A program made the translations under genes and the position numbers. From NCBI GenBank assembly GCA_014904985.1, contig MU128950.1, positions 103,716-167,715 on the forward strand: a stretch of 64,000 nt of DNA. Reading direction: 5' to 3'. The notes under the pieces are model-generated. The model worked only from the letters and a program-made list of their open reading frames with translations, was not told the origin of the DNA and ran no database searches. This DNA is from Hydnum rufescens UP504. Its lineage: Eukaryota > Basidiomycota > Agaricomycetes > Cantharellales > Hydnaceae. This document shows, one piece after another, positions 44,236 through 55,100 of the stretch (its first letter is position 1; each line of letters begins with the position of its first letter).

Positions 44236-46720
44236 GGCAAAGGATGCAACACAGACAGAGGCAATGCCAATGCATGGGGCACCAACAAAGGTGGCACTGA
44301 TGAAGTTAGAGTCACTGGATCAACAGTGACTCAAACCTCATTGACAGGCAATGAGGGTTTCATTACCAGGGGCTCTAGTGTCAAGATTGTGGGTGTCAAA
44401 CTCATACCCACTGTAGGGCTTGAATGAGGTGGGACTGGAGATGGAGTGCCAGGCCCAGTAGGTGGTCCAATCAGCAGGCCTGCAGATGAAGCAAGAGGAC
44501 CTACTGAAGTATCACCTGAAACATCTTGCACAGGTGCAACAGGAGTTGGGGGAATAGTGGGGAAAGCAGTGCTATTTGCTATCTGCCGAGCCCATGTATT
44601 AGGACAGGTGCTGCCCTCAGGAATGTCAGCTGCCCTGCATTTGAAACTATGGTCAGCCTTTTTCTTCCCCTTATCCATTGGGGATGGAATGAGAGGCTCT
44701 TTGAGACCTAGCTCTTTGATGAGCTCTTTGTTTTGTGCTATATTTCATTGCCGAATCATCTCCAAATCAAGGGGAGGCTCCGTGAGCTCATCCAACTCAC
44801 CACACTCTCTATTGATCAGCATCTTGTCTTCAGGCAGAGCAGCATGATCGACAGTGGTTGACAAACAAAGTGGAGAGGGTGTAACAGGTGAAAAACATGA
44901 GAGGGGTGCAAATGATGAGGAAGGAGTATGGGGCATGACTGGCAAAGTGTGACCAGAGGGACCAGGTGTTGGTGATTGCTCAGGGCCAGGCGAAAATCGT
45001 GATAAGCATTCAGATTGCACTGAAGCATGTTGTCAATGATGCATCAGCAAGGGGTGAAAAATTACTTACAATAAACAAGCTTCAGAAATTCAACATATGA
45101 AGGGATTATAGAAGACAGGAAAAGATTGTGCACATGGGAACCAGGTTGATCACCAACTGTTTTTCCTTCATGAAGACTAAGCAGTGTGAGAATCAACAAC
45201 AACAGCAACAGGCAAGGAATCTGAACTTACTGAGTCACAGTGAGCTCTCCTTCTGTAGCTAATGAAGGCCCTCCAACAATAACTGAGCATGACATGCCTG
45301 TCAGTGTTCTCAAGTCACACATGAACTCTGTGATGAAAGGAATCATGTTGTTGATTCCTCTGAAAGGAAAAATTAGATGAATGCAAGTTGCTCAGGCAAT
45401 TAAACTCACTTTTGGAGCTGCTCCACTGTCTCTGGCACCTTCTGAGCTTCATCCCACACTGCCAGAGCCTCCTCATGCTGTTAATTCGGTCATATCTGAA
45501 TTAAGGAGTGGGGAGGGACCAGAGGATGGAGGAGGTTCTGGATCCAGTGGATTAGTCCAGTCCATGGGACTAAGACCATTCTGCCTAGCCTGACAGGCTA
45601 GCAGTTCCTGGAGGGTTAGGGTTTCTATGCCCACTAGGGCAAAGTAAGAAGGTTTAGTCATAAAGCTGGGAGTCGCACAGTGTGTAGTGCATAATCAACA
45701 GGTCCACAACTCTATGAGATGGACAGTTGATGGTGGTAGAAAAGATACATTCATTGGGTATTGCCATGGCTCTTTCCATACAGGCTGTATGACTAAGGAG
45801 GACTATGTAAGAAGAGGGTAACTCCCAGGGCAGCACCAAACTCCTCTGTGAGGAGAAGCTTCCCACTGGGTTAAGCTTAGAAGCTATAGTACAACCAATT
45901 AGGAGAATAAAGTGGCTTATGGCTTAAGGGACTCATAACACCACTAACACATGCTGTCGTTCATGTTCACATGCAACTTCCGCTTTGATTTCTGCAGACT
46001 CTTGCTCAAATAGGTGAGTGGTGACTTCCAACTGTAGCACAACTGGCACCTTGCATTGCAAGCCTGCTCAAGCCTTTTCTGCTTTGATTGCCTCTTCTTT
46101 TTTGACCTCAGGCTGGATCTTTGTCTCATAATAAAGACTGGAGTAGACTTGTTCAAGATGCTTGATCCTGGGCTTCAGCAATAAGGCTTTGGAATATTTT
46201 CCACCCCACCATATAGTCACTGGGCCCAGAGTGGGGGTGACCAATGTGTTTCCAGAGTGACATGTGGTGCTCCAGTGTAGTCCATACCACCAAATAATTC
46301 CCTAGAGGTACAGGTTAACAGTCAGATAGTAGATAATAGCAAGTGTAAGTCATACTTCTTTTTTCACCTTGATTTGAGATCCCTTTTCCTTGATCCTGTC
46401 TGGGGTAGTGGGCTCCTCATATGTATCCCCCTCAACAGGCTCAACATTGTTGGGGAGACTCCAGTAATATCATTTGAAATAGTCATGGCACAATTTAATA
46501 AAGAAAGTAGACTTGGAGCCACTTTCCACTGCCTTCTGGTATTCCAGGCCATGCTCATCCAGGAACAATTTCCTGGATGTTCCAGTAGCCCAGCCTCTTG
46601 GAGACATTGATCAGCCTTGACATCCAGAGCCATCAGTCTGAGCCTGAGATGCATTGTGGAAGGAATGCCCACCTCCATCCCCAATAGTGAGTGCCTCATG
46701 GTTGGGGGCACATAGGACTA
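44236..46720 (-). pseudogene. Decayed minus-strand gene of unknown function
   Basis: The most readable parts are 44745-45020 (Pro/Ser-rich, ending EPPLDLEMIRQ before a TGA that may be an old CGA) and 44331-44678 (MDKGKKKADHSFKC, PNTWARQI, a Pro-rich tail). Upstream, near 46380-46600, is a segment FLDEHGLEYQKAVESG, FIKLCHDYFK.YYWSLPNN, KEKGSQIKVKK. This order resembles large hypothetical proteins common in Agaricomycetes, with a W.LP motif followed by acidic and Pro-rich tails, but I cannot name the family with confidence. The 3' side ends at the A2 target site. Multiple stops and shifts are present. Confidence 0.45.
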
Positions 46721-47258
46721 ACGGTATTTTCTGTCGCGGGTCAGCACCACCAGAATTTCATGCACCACAATGTTGAACAAGAAGACCCTGACTCAATTGA
46801 GGGTGACCATTCCCCTAATAGTGAGGAAGTACTGGTTCCTCCATGTTAGTATGAGAACTAATGAACAATGAGTAGCAGTGAATATCAGAAGAGAGGATAC
46901 TTCCCCAGGTGACAGTGAGCCCAAGGGCTCTACTCTCAGTGAGAGCACTATGCCCTACCTGTGTATGGGAACTAATGAGACATGGTAGTCTCTCTATTGT
47001 ACCTGATCATTGCAGCTATTCAGAGGCTTATTGCAATGTTGGAGGCAGATCAAATGCAGCTACTGCCATCATCAACCCTGGGAGCAGAGAACAACTCTGT
47101 TGACCCTCCCTCCAACTTTTGCCTTGCTCCTGTCCCTTCATGTCCCAGTGTTGTCACATCTCCTGCTGTTGTTGTATGTCCTGCTGTTGTTGCACCCCCT
47201 GCTGGCACTCCCATCCCTGTCTCAACATTTCCTAGAGATATTCCTGAATGTTGGTATG
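46721..47258. other. No gene recognised
   Basis: Open pieces such as 46982-47299 encode Val/Pro-rich low-complexity sequence (CPSVVTSPAVVVCPAVVAPP) that may be decayed repeat-coding DNA. No homology is recognised. Confidence 0.3.
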
Positions 47259-47716
47259 TGTTAAGGGTTGTACTTGAGGTGAGAGATACGATTATGTAAT
47301 TGAGTCAAATACAAGGGAATGCCCTTAAGGCGATTGATGGGAGAGTCGCGAAGCAGGGATTACATAAGTCATGAGGGGCAAGTACATACAAGGAAGGCCG
47401 GCTTCTTGAGAGTGAATATGTGAAGGTTTAAGATGAGAGTCATGAGCAATAACTGAGATCGCAAAAGGGGAATTCAATTGGTTGACAATATATTCTCAAT
47501 CTTCTAAAGAGCAAGTGTACATCAAGTAACTACTTATACTTCTAGAGATCAAAAACGGTTTATGAATAAAGGGATGTTGAATAAAGGAGGGATGTATATA
47601 ATAGGAAATGCTGAAAGAGGAAGGCACAATGGCGGCAAGGGGGAGGGTCACATGATGGCATAATTGGCTTGGTTATTCTGCATACATAAGCGAGGTTATG
47701 AGTACGACTCGTAACA
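47259..47716 (-). repeat. 3' LTR of Gypsy-E
   Basis: On the minus strand it runs TGTTACGAG...CTTAACA, 458 bp, with near-inverted ends TGTTACG and TGTTAAG. Directly inside, the minus strand has the purine tract CAAAGGGGGGGTAC (47717-47730 reversed), as expected upstream of a 3' LTR. This fixes the element's orientation and its downstream end. Confidence 0.85.
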
Positions 47717-47810
47717 GTACCCCCCCTTTGAGTGCGAAGCCCTCGAAGCACGTAACTTGAGTTTTATGAGGTGGGAGTTCTGGTGGTTTTGGCGATTTCT
47801 GTGATGGTTA

Positions 47811-47820
47811 GTATAAAGGA
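47811..47820 (+). promoter_or_regulatory. Possible TATA box of the antisense gene in Gypsy-E
   Basis: GTATAAAGGA lies about 50 bp upstream of the ATG at 47866 and about 95 bp inside the LTR boundary. It is a reasonable core-promoter candidate, from sequence only. Confidence 0.35.
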
Positions 47821-47865
47821 TGGGTTTGTTGCGATTGCTTTTGATTCCATACTATCATCATCGAT

Positions 47866-48978
47866 ATGGCCAATGAAGCCATCCTTCCTTTGATCAAGGT
47901 GAGGGTGGTGATGGAGATCCTCCAGACTGAGGAGGCGGTTGTGACCACGAAGGTCGAGTTGGTGAAGTGGGAGGTGAGTGATGAAAACTTTTTCTGTTTT
48001 CTGTAAGTTGCACTGATTTGTGGTAAAGTGGCAGGTACATCTGCAGGGTCAGATGCCTGAGGTTTTGCCTCTTGTGCCTGAGATGGGGTTGGAGCTTGTG
48101 GGTTGGCATCTGCACGTCGAATGGATTGAGAACAATGTGGGCATTCATCATGCCCAGGAGGAGGCAGTGGTGTGCATGTTAGAGGAGGCATGTTGTCTTG
48201 ATGCTGAGGCATGGCACAAGGCCAAGGACGTTGCTTGGTGTGCAGCTGTGGCAGAGGTGCTGAGGGGTGCATCGAAAGGTGCGCCTTTGGTTTTGGGTGA
48301 GGATGAGGGATCGTTGATGGTGAGTAAAAAATTTTTTGAAGTCGCAATGTCACTGATGTGGTTTTTTAGTGCAATTGGTGCATGTCTGTGCACACTCAAT
48401 GGGTGGCAGGTGGTAAGAAGGGGGAGGAACCTCTGTGCATGTCCGGTCCTTGGTTCCACTGTCAGGCATGTGCCAAGTGGAACAAGAAGTGCTCCCTGGT
48501 GCCAGTGGGTCATCGGCACTTGAAGCAGGTTGCTGAGGGCGATGAGGAGCCTTTGCAGGCTTCCAGGCAACGATGCATTGTGTCACCTGAGTTGAAGGGT
48601 TCACCCTCTTGTGCAGAGGGGGTTGAGGTTGAGGAGGTGCCTGGGGGGGTGCCTGGGGTTGCGCCCGAGCTTTCTGTGGGCAACTTGCTTCTGTGGGTTG
48701 AGAGTCTCTTGAAGCATACGGAGGAGATGTGGGCTGATGACCTGACACCCGAGTTGGTGCAATGCATGGTTCTCGCATGATGGGTGGCTGCTGAGGCATC
48801 CACAGCAGTGGAGATGGAGGAGGTGAGGGTGTGGGAGTTGGAGCGGGGGTTGGCTGTGGCGAAGTCACGCATGAGTGTCGCATGTGGTGTGTGACAGTGA
48901 TGGGGGGATGTTGCGGCTTATGCCGAGGCAGGGTGGGAGATCATGAGGGAGCAGCATGAGTTGGGGGGTGATGAGTAA
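47866..48978 (+). pseudogene. Antisense spliced cysteine-cluster gene inside Gypsy-E (late stops)
   Basis: Three exons join in frame: 47866-47973 (36 codons), 48029-48319 (97 codons) and 48370 onward. Introns are 47974-48028 (GTGAGT...AAAG) and 48320-48369 (GTGAGT, CTGAT branch, TTTTTTAG). The third exon opens with CNWC and continues to CMSGPWFHCQACAKWNKKC, a C-x2-C...C-x2-C-x6-C cluster. It is followed by a helical region with acidic residues (EEMWADDLTPELVQ). TGA at 48778 and two more near 48892-48898 lie in an otherwise open frame that ends at TAA 48976, and fit CGA decay. The gene runs against the host element's pol and begins 150 bp from its 3' LTR. The cluster suggests zinc binding; the function is unknown. 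Confidence 0.72.
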
Positions 48979-48989
48979 AATTAAAATTA

Positions 48990-49189
48990 AAATTAAAATT
49001 TGTTTTCTGACTGTCTGAGAGGAGTAAACTGGAGTTTTAATGGGTAAGAAGAAGAAAAGAAAGAAAAAAAAAAAAAAAAAAGGAGAAAAGGCAAAGAAAA
49101 GACGAGAGCAAGAAACAAGAGAAAGAAGCCAAGAAATGTCGGAGCGATAGAGACATGTGGGAGAGAGAAGGAGAGATATGGTGAGACTG
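48990..49189. other. A-rich spacer between antisense gene and RNase H
   Basis: TTAAAATTAAAATTAAAATT repeats (48977-48999) and a run of 18-19 A (49063-49081). It probably includes the deletion scar where integrase was lost. Confidence 0.4.
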
Positions 49190-49862
49190 TGTCCGAGTCG
49201 AGGGGCTTGGCATTGCAAATGATCATTTGAGGGTTTTGCAGGTTTGCGGTTGCATATACCTCGTTTCGTTCAGGTGGATAAACATCAGGGCACCTTGTGA
49301 GGGCATCTGGTTTTCCTCCGAGTCATCCTGGTCGATATACAATGATGTAGTCGAAGGAGGAGAGGTCTTCCGACCATCGAGCCTGTTGATGAGTGAGGAG
49401 TAGGTGAAGTACTCCAAGTTTTTGTGGTCCATAATGACGGAAACTGTGTGAGTGGTGCCTTCAAGGTATGCTTGCCAGGTGCAAAAGGCGTCAAAGATTG
49501 CAAGGAGTTCTTTGTTGTGGATGTTGTAGTTCAGTTCTGCACTTTGCATTGATTGCGAGTGGAACATGATGGGTTGAACTTCATTGTTCTCGTCAATTTG
49601 TGATAAGATTGTGGCGATGGCATAGTCAGACGCATCAGTTTCTACGATGATGTGTAATTCAGGGTTGAAGTGGCAGAGGACAGGGGCTGATACAAAGGTG
49701 TTTTTGATGCTTTTGAAAGCTCATTGGGTCTCGTTGTTCCATACAAAGGTTTTGTCTTTTTTCATAAGATGGATTAAGGGGTGCATGAGGTCTGAGTAGG
49801 TTGCGATGAAGCAGTGGTAGAAGTTCGCAAAGCCTAAGAATGACTGGACTTCTTTTACTGAG
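49190..49862 (-). pseudogene. pol: Gypsy-E pol fragment, RT end and RNase H
   Basis: Minus strand: [19 protein letters not shown] at the RT connection, then ETDASDYAIATILSQ (the first RNase H Asp), ELNYNIHNKELLAIF (Glu) and DHKNLEYF. After a frameshift the RNase H tail can be followed to about 49190, then homology ends without an integrase. NETQ-TGA-AF near 49720 fits a CGA codon lost by CpG decay. Confidence 0.85.
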
Positions 49863-49872
49863 GTGGGCGCAG

Positions 49873-51535
49873 TGTGGAAGATAAAAACATCCAGTATCAG
49901 AAAATGCAAAATTACACTACTTCCAGCCATTGGATGATCACATGACTGATTATGAAATTAATTATGGCTATGTGCAGAAACTGAATTCATTCTATAACTC
50001 TGTCAGTTTTGATCAGAGAGGTACACCCATATAACGCTTAGAAAGCTACAATTCACACCTTTCTAACAGTACCAAACACAAGTCAAATGGACCAAAACTG
50101 CACTCTCCAGGCCAATTTTACTATCAAAATCCGGGATTTTCAGTAAAAAATGAATATCTCCATCAGTTCGCATTCAATCCTCTCAGAACAACTGCACCTG
50201 GAAAGGTATAAAAACTCTGCATCCAACGGTACCGATTGCACAAAGAACAGATCAAAACTGAACTCTATAGAACAATATTACTATTAGAATCAATACCCAT
50301 CAGTAAAAAATGAATTTCTCTGTCAGTTCACATCTGATCTTCTCAGAACCACCGCTCCCAGAAAGCTGTTAAAACTCTGCATCGAATGATACCAAGAACA
50401 TCTATTACAGATGCAAACTGCTGTTTCTGCATTGAATCCCATCCCATGCACTTGTCCCCATTCTCAACCAGCAACAAAACACCTTAACCATTGGACTATG
50501 CTCAAATTAATCTCCAGAACCTGGAGATATCCCTTCATTTCTCCTCCCAGAATGCTCCACATGGTCAGTGACATCATGCTCCAACTACTCCACAAGCTCA
50601 GCAAACTAGTGACATCATTTCCTTTATGAATCCTTTTGTTCTCTTTATGAATGACATCACTATGACATCACACTCTATGGATGACTCAGCTATGACCGCA
50701 TTATGACATCATTTCTTTATTGCTCTTTTGTTCTACTCCACTATGACTCCCCCATGACATCACTATGATCTCATAGCTTTATTACTCTTTTGTTCTTGCT
50801 CCATGCACAGCCACCTTCAGATAGGTATATAAGCTAGCAGATTTTCTTGTTCCCCCCCATCTCCTCACTCTGGAAATCAACCACTGTCTACTACTGTCTA
50901 CAATTCTGCTTATAATCTAAAGAACTGTCTATCTAAAGCCATCTGGAGCTAAGTCATCTTCAAGGTTGTTGAGACCAAGCTACTGGAAGCCATCTATGCG
51001 AAATACTGAAGCCAAGGATAGTTGCAGAACCTAAGGTTAGAGTTGCTGGACATCCAAGGAAAAGTAAGCATAACGAAATACGAGTCAGGAAAGAAGATTG
51101 AAGCATACTAACAAAACTAACCAAGCACTGACCATTCTATAGCCCACAGATATCCGCATTTTGACTAGGAGGACATAAACAAGGACACACAAATATCAGT
51201 AAATGAACAAACACAACACAAACATGTATAAGCCTTTCCACAAGCATCCCAGACATATAAGCCTTTCCTTAAGCATCCTCCACATATAAGCCTTTCTATA
51301 AGCATTCCATATGACATATAAGCCTTCCTATAAGCATCTACAATATATCATTAACTATTGCTAGTCCATATCACATTCCATTCTCCAATAAACACATACA
51401 TATCTTGCAGAGAGTGATCAACCATTGAAGCAAACCAACCCATTTGAATAAACAGAAACACAGTCTCCTATCTACACACTGGCTGAACCAGATTTTTATT
51501 TGACAGTCATTGGAGCTCCCAACCCTTCTTCTATA
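49873..51535 (+). repeat. LTR-B copy 4, inserted in Gypsy-E RT
   Basis: 1663 bp, TGTGGAAGAT to CTTCTATA. Removing it with one copy of GTGGG (49863-49867 and 51536-51540), and the five bases CGCAG before TGTGG, restores the reading SWPTSVKEV of the pol frame. So the duplication is probably GTGGG and the 5' end carries five extra bases. Five TATAAGCC subrepeats lie at 51225-51345. Confidence 0.85.
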
Positions 51536-51540
51536 GTGGG

Positions 51541-52104
51541 CCAACTTAGGATCATGTCAAATTTTGTAGGGTCCTCCATCTGGATGCCAGAGGGGGTGAT
51601 GATGAAGCTGAGGTACTTGACAGTGTCTGTGTGGAAGGTGCACTTTGAGATCTTGGTGCGGAGGTTTCTTTCACGGAGTCATTGTAGTACCCAGCGAACA
51701 TGTTTGCGGTGTTCTTCTCACGAATTGGAGAAAATGAGGATGTCATCGAGATATACGATGACGAACAGATCCACCATATCCTGGAATGAGTTGTTCATGA
51801 AATACTGGAACTGCACTGGGGAGTTGGCTGCTCCCATTGGCATTATGAGCCACTCATAGGCACTGTACCATGTACAAAACGCTGTGAGCCACTTGTGTCC
51901 TTCGGTAACTCTGATGTTGTAGTAGCCATCGTGAAGATTGATTTTTGTATAAATCATGGCACTGTGAAGGTGATCAAGGAGGTTGTTGATGAAGGGGATG
52001 GGGTAGCAACTCTTTTTTGTGATGTGATTGAGTGCTCGATAATCAATGCAAAGGTGAAGCCTGCCACCTTTCTTTTTTGTGAATAGATTGGTGTGCCTGC
52101 AGGA
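51541..52104 (-). pseudogene. pol: Gypsy-E pol fragment, RT core
   Basis: Minus strand: FTKKKGGRLHLCIDYRALN, INLHDGYYNIRV (motif A, Asp changed to Asn-Leu-His context with I.LHDGYYN; the usual KIDLRDAY Asp appears as N), MPMGAANSPVQFQYFMN (motif B) and FVIVYLDDILIFS (intact YLDD). A TGA and single-base shifts break it from the neighbouring parts. It is continuous with 57256 onward once the palindromic element is removed. Confidence 0.88.
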
Positions 52105-52113
52105 GAGGTTGAA
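52105..52113. repeat. 9-bp target duplication, left (GAGGTTGAA)
   Basis: Pairs with GAGGTCGAA at 57247-57255. The single difference is a CpG-type change. On the minus strand the restored site encodes the expected RT stretch PSTSPAGTP. Confidence 0.75.
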
Positions 52114-55100
52114 CACCTTGGTCAGCCACTTGGGCTGACCTCAAAAGGAGTACCATTTGAGGTCATTTTGCTGGCCTAAGGAGGACTGATTTTCTTTGAT
52201 GTCAATTGACAATAATCAAATTGACCTTAAGAGAAATTCAACTTCAGCCAATATCAATACTACATGGAGGGGGAACCACATGGGGGTAGCAGGAGGGGGT
52301 CTGGAAACCAGGGGAATGTGGGCCTTGGGGTCAGCAGGCAACACAGCATTATCAGGGATAGCCACAATGGGTTATAATGAGTGATTTTGTACTCTGATAG
52401 ACATTGACACATATGGAGACTAATTATGACAATACATGGAGAACACAGGGATGATCCATTACCTCCACTGGGGAAAGGGGTGTTGAAAAGCTGTGATTTG
52501 GGTGCACAGAACTCACCCACACACAGCTTGAACAACAACCCCCATCCCCCTGGGGGACCACATGAGGGCAGTGGGAGAGGATGGGGATAGTGAGATGATG
52601 GATGATCATATTGCTTTGTAAATGGGCTTAAAAGATGCAGACGAATGGGGCAATTCCAATGAGCCTACGAACACCCAATTTGGTTAAGATTTGAGGATTC
52701 CAGGTGATGTTGAGTGGGAGGGCAGGAGGAGATGAGGAACAGCATGGCCAAAAATTGTCGGATCACCTTGAGAGTGGGGGTGTTGAAAAGCTGTGATTTG
52801 GGTACATAGAATGCACCCACACACAGCTTGAACAACAACCCCCTTCCCCTTGGGGGACCACATGAGGGCAGGGGGAGAGGATGGAGATGGCAAGATGAGG
52901 AGTGATCAGACTGCTTTGTAAATAGGCTTGAAGGATGCAGACGAATGAGGTGATTCCAACAAGCCTACGAACACCCAATTTGGTTAAGATTTGAGGATTC
53001 CAGGTGATGTTGAGTGGGATGGCAGGAGGAGATGAGGAACAGCATGGCCAAAAATTGTCAGATCACCTTGGAGTGGGGGTGTTGAAAAGCTGTGATTTGG
53101 GCGCATAGAATGCACCCACACACAGCTGGAACAACAACCCCCTTCCCCTGGGGGACCACATGAGGGCAGGGGGAGAGGATGGAGATGGTGTGATGAGGAA
53201 TGATTGGACTGCTTTGTAAATAGGCTTGAAAGATGTGGACGAATGAGGCGATTCCAACAAGCCTACGAACACCCAATTTGATTAAGATTTGAGGATTCCA
53301 GGTGATGTTGAGTGGGATGGCAGGAGGAGATGAGGAACAGCATGGCCAAAAATTGTCAGACTACCTTGGGAGTGGGGGTGTTGAAAAGCTGTGATTTGGG
53401 TGCATAGAATGCACCCACACACAGCTTGAACAATGACCCCCTTCCTCCTGGGGGACCACATGAGGGCAGGGGGAGAGGATGGAGATAGTGAGATGAGGAA
53501 TGATCAGATTGCTTTGTAAATAGGCTTGAATAATGCGGACAAACAGGACAAATACAGCAAGCCTGAGAGCTCCTGAAATGGCCAATATTTGGTCATCCCA
53601 GCTGCTGTTGAGTGGAAGGTGAAGTGAATGTGGTCATGGATTCTCTTGAGGTAGGCTTGTTGGACAGCTGAGATTTGGGCACACAGAATGTGCCCACACT
53701 CAGCCTGTCTGACAAAGCCATGGCACTGGTGGGACCTGGGACTGTCCCATTTGAAGTACAGTGAGTGTTGAAACAGCGGACTCAACACCGGCAGTTGCTG
53801 CAGTCAGCAAAGCACCCATGTACACAGGTGTGCAGCAATCTTGCCAGCATTAATGTTGGTGATTCCATTGTCACATTGTGTTTTTCCTCTTTATGTCTCT
53901 CTACCTATTTTGGTGTGCAGCATTACTGTGTATGCATATATGCATGTATACTGTACTCTTGTTACCAACTATGCCCAATTTTGGAGCATGACACAGAAAT
54001 TTGCATGTGGGGCCCCCCACAGGACCATTCACAACTCAATGTGATGTGTGACATCAGGCAAATTCATTTATTCTGGGACATCTCAGCAATTAGGGGCATA
54101 GCCTCTCAACTGGTACTGGTCAAGCAGGAACAAAGATCTTATTGATTCTCATCACCTAGGCCATGTAAGGCTACTAGTACATGGGGCTCTTCCCTTGGGG
54201 TTCTCAATGAGTGTGACCATGCCCCCCAAAGCCAGTTTACACCTTGTGTGATGTGTGACAATGACCAGATTTGGTTCAATTCACAGGGGTGTGTGACTGT
54301 GTGACTGAATAGTTGGTCATAAGGTAGTATTAGCCTCCAGACCTCTTCCTCAGGTCTTTCCCCAATGTCTATTTCAATATGTACAGGACATGTACTGCCA
54401 TTATGTACATTCCTGCAGCCATGGGGCAGGGACAATATTTTAAATGAGATATATATATATTAGAAGATGGGAGGCCACTGGCAGTAGTCAAGGCTCCACT
54501 GAGTGGTGAAGAAATGGACTTATTTATATTTTCTCAGAGACAATGGAGTGGCAGTTGCCCTCCACTCTGGGAGACCATCTGAATAACATGATTCCAGCAA
54601 GACCTGAATACTCAGGCATTGGGAGCAGATTCACTATGCCTATCACAACCAGGTTTGTTCTTTTCTCCACAACAAATGTTGTATCAGGCTCTAGTACAAT
54701 CTGGATATGGGGATAGTATCCACCTTCAGTCATGTGAGCACATATCCTCAATGAGATCCGAGCCTTGTCACATGTCACACAATCCCATGAACTGAGTTTC
54801 AGAGATATGGGGAGGTCACCCAATATTAAAGCACCCCTGGATCTGAGTGCCTCTATGCATTAGGAAATCCCCAATAGCTCTTACACTGGATTTCTGGATG
54901 TTCTTTTGAGTGCTCAATATTGAAATATTGAGCACTCAAAAGAACATCCAGAAATCCAGTGTAAGAGCTATTGGGGATTTCCTAATGCATAGAGGCACTC
55001 AGATCCAGGGGTGCTTTAATATTGGGTGACCTCCCCATATCTCTGAAACTCAGTTCATGGGATTGTGTGACATGTGACAAGGCTCGGATCTCATTGAGGA

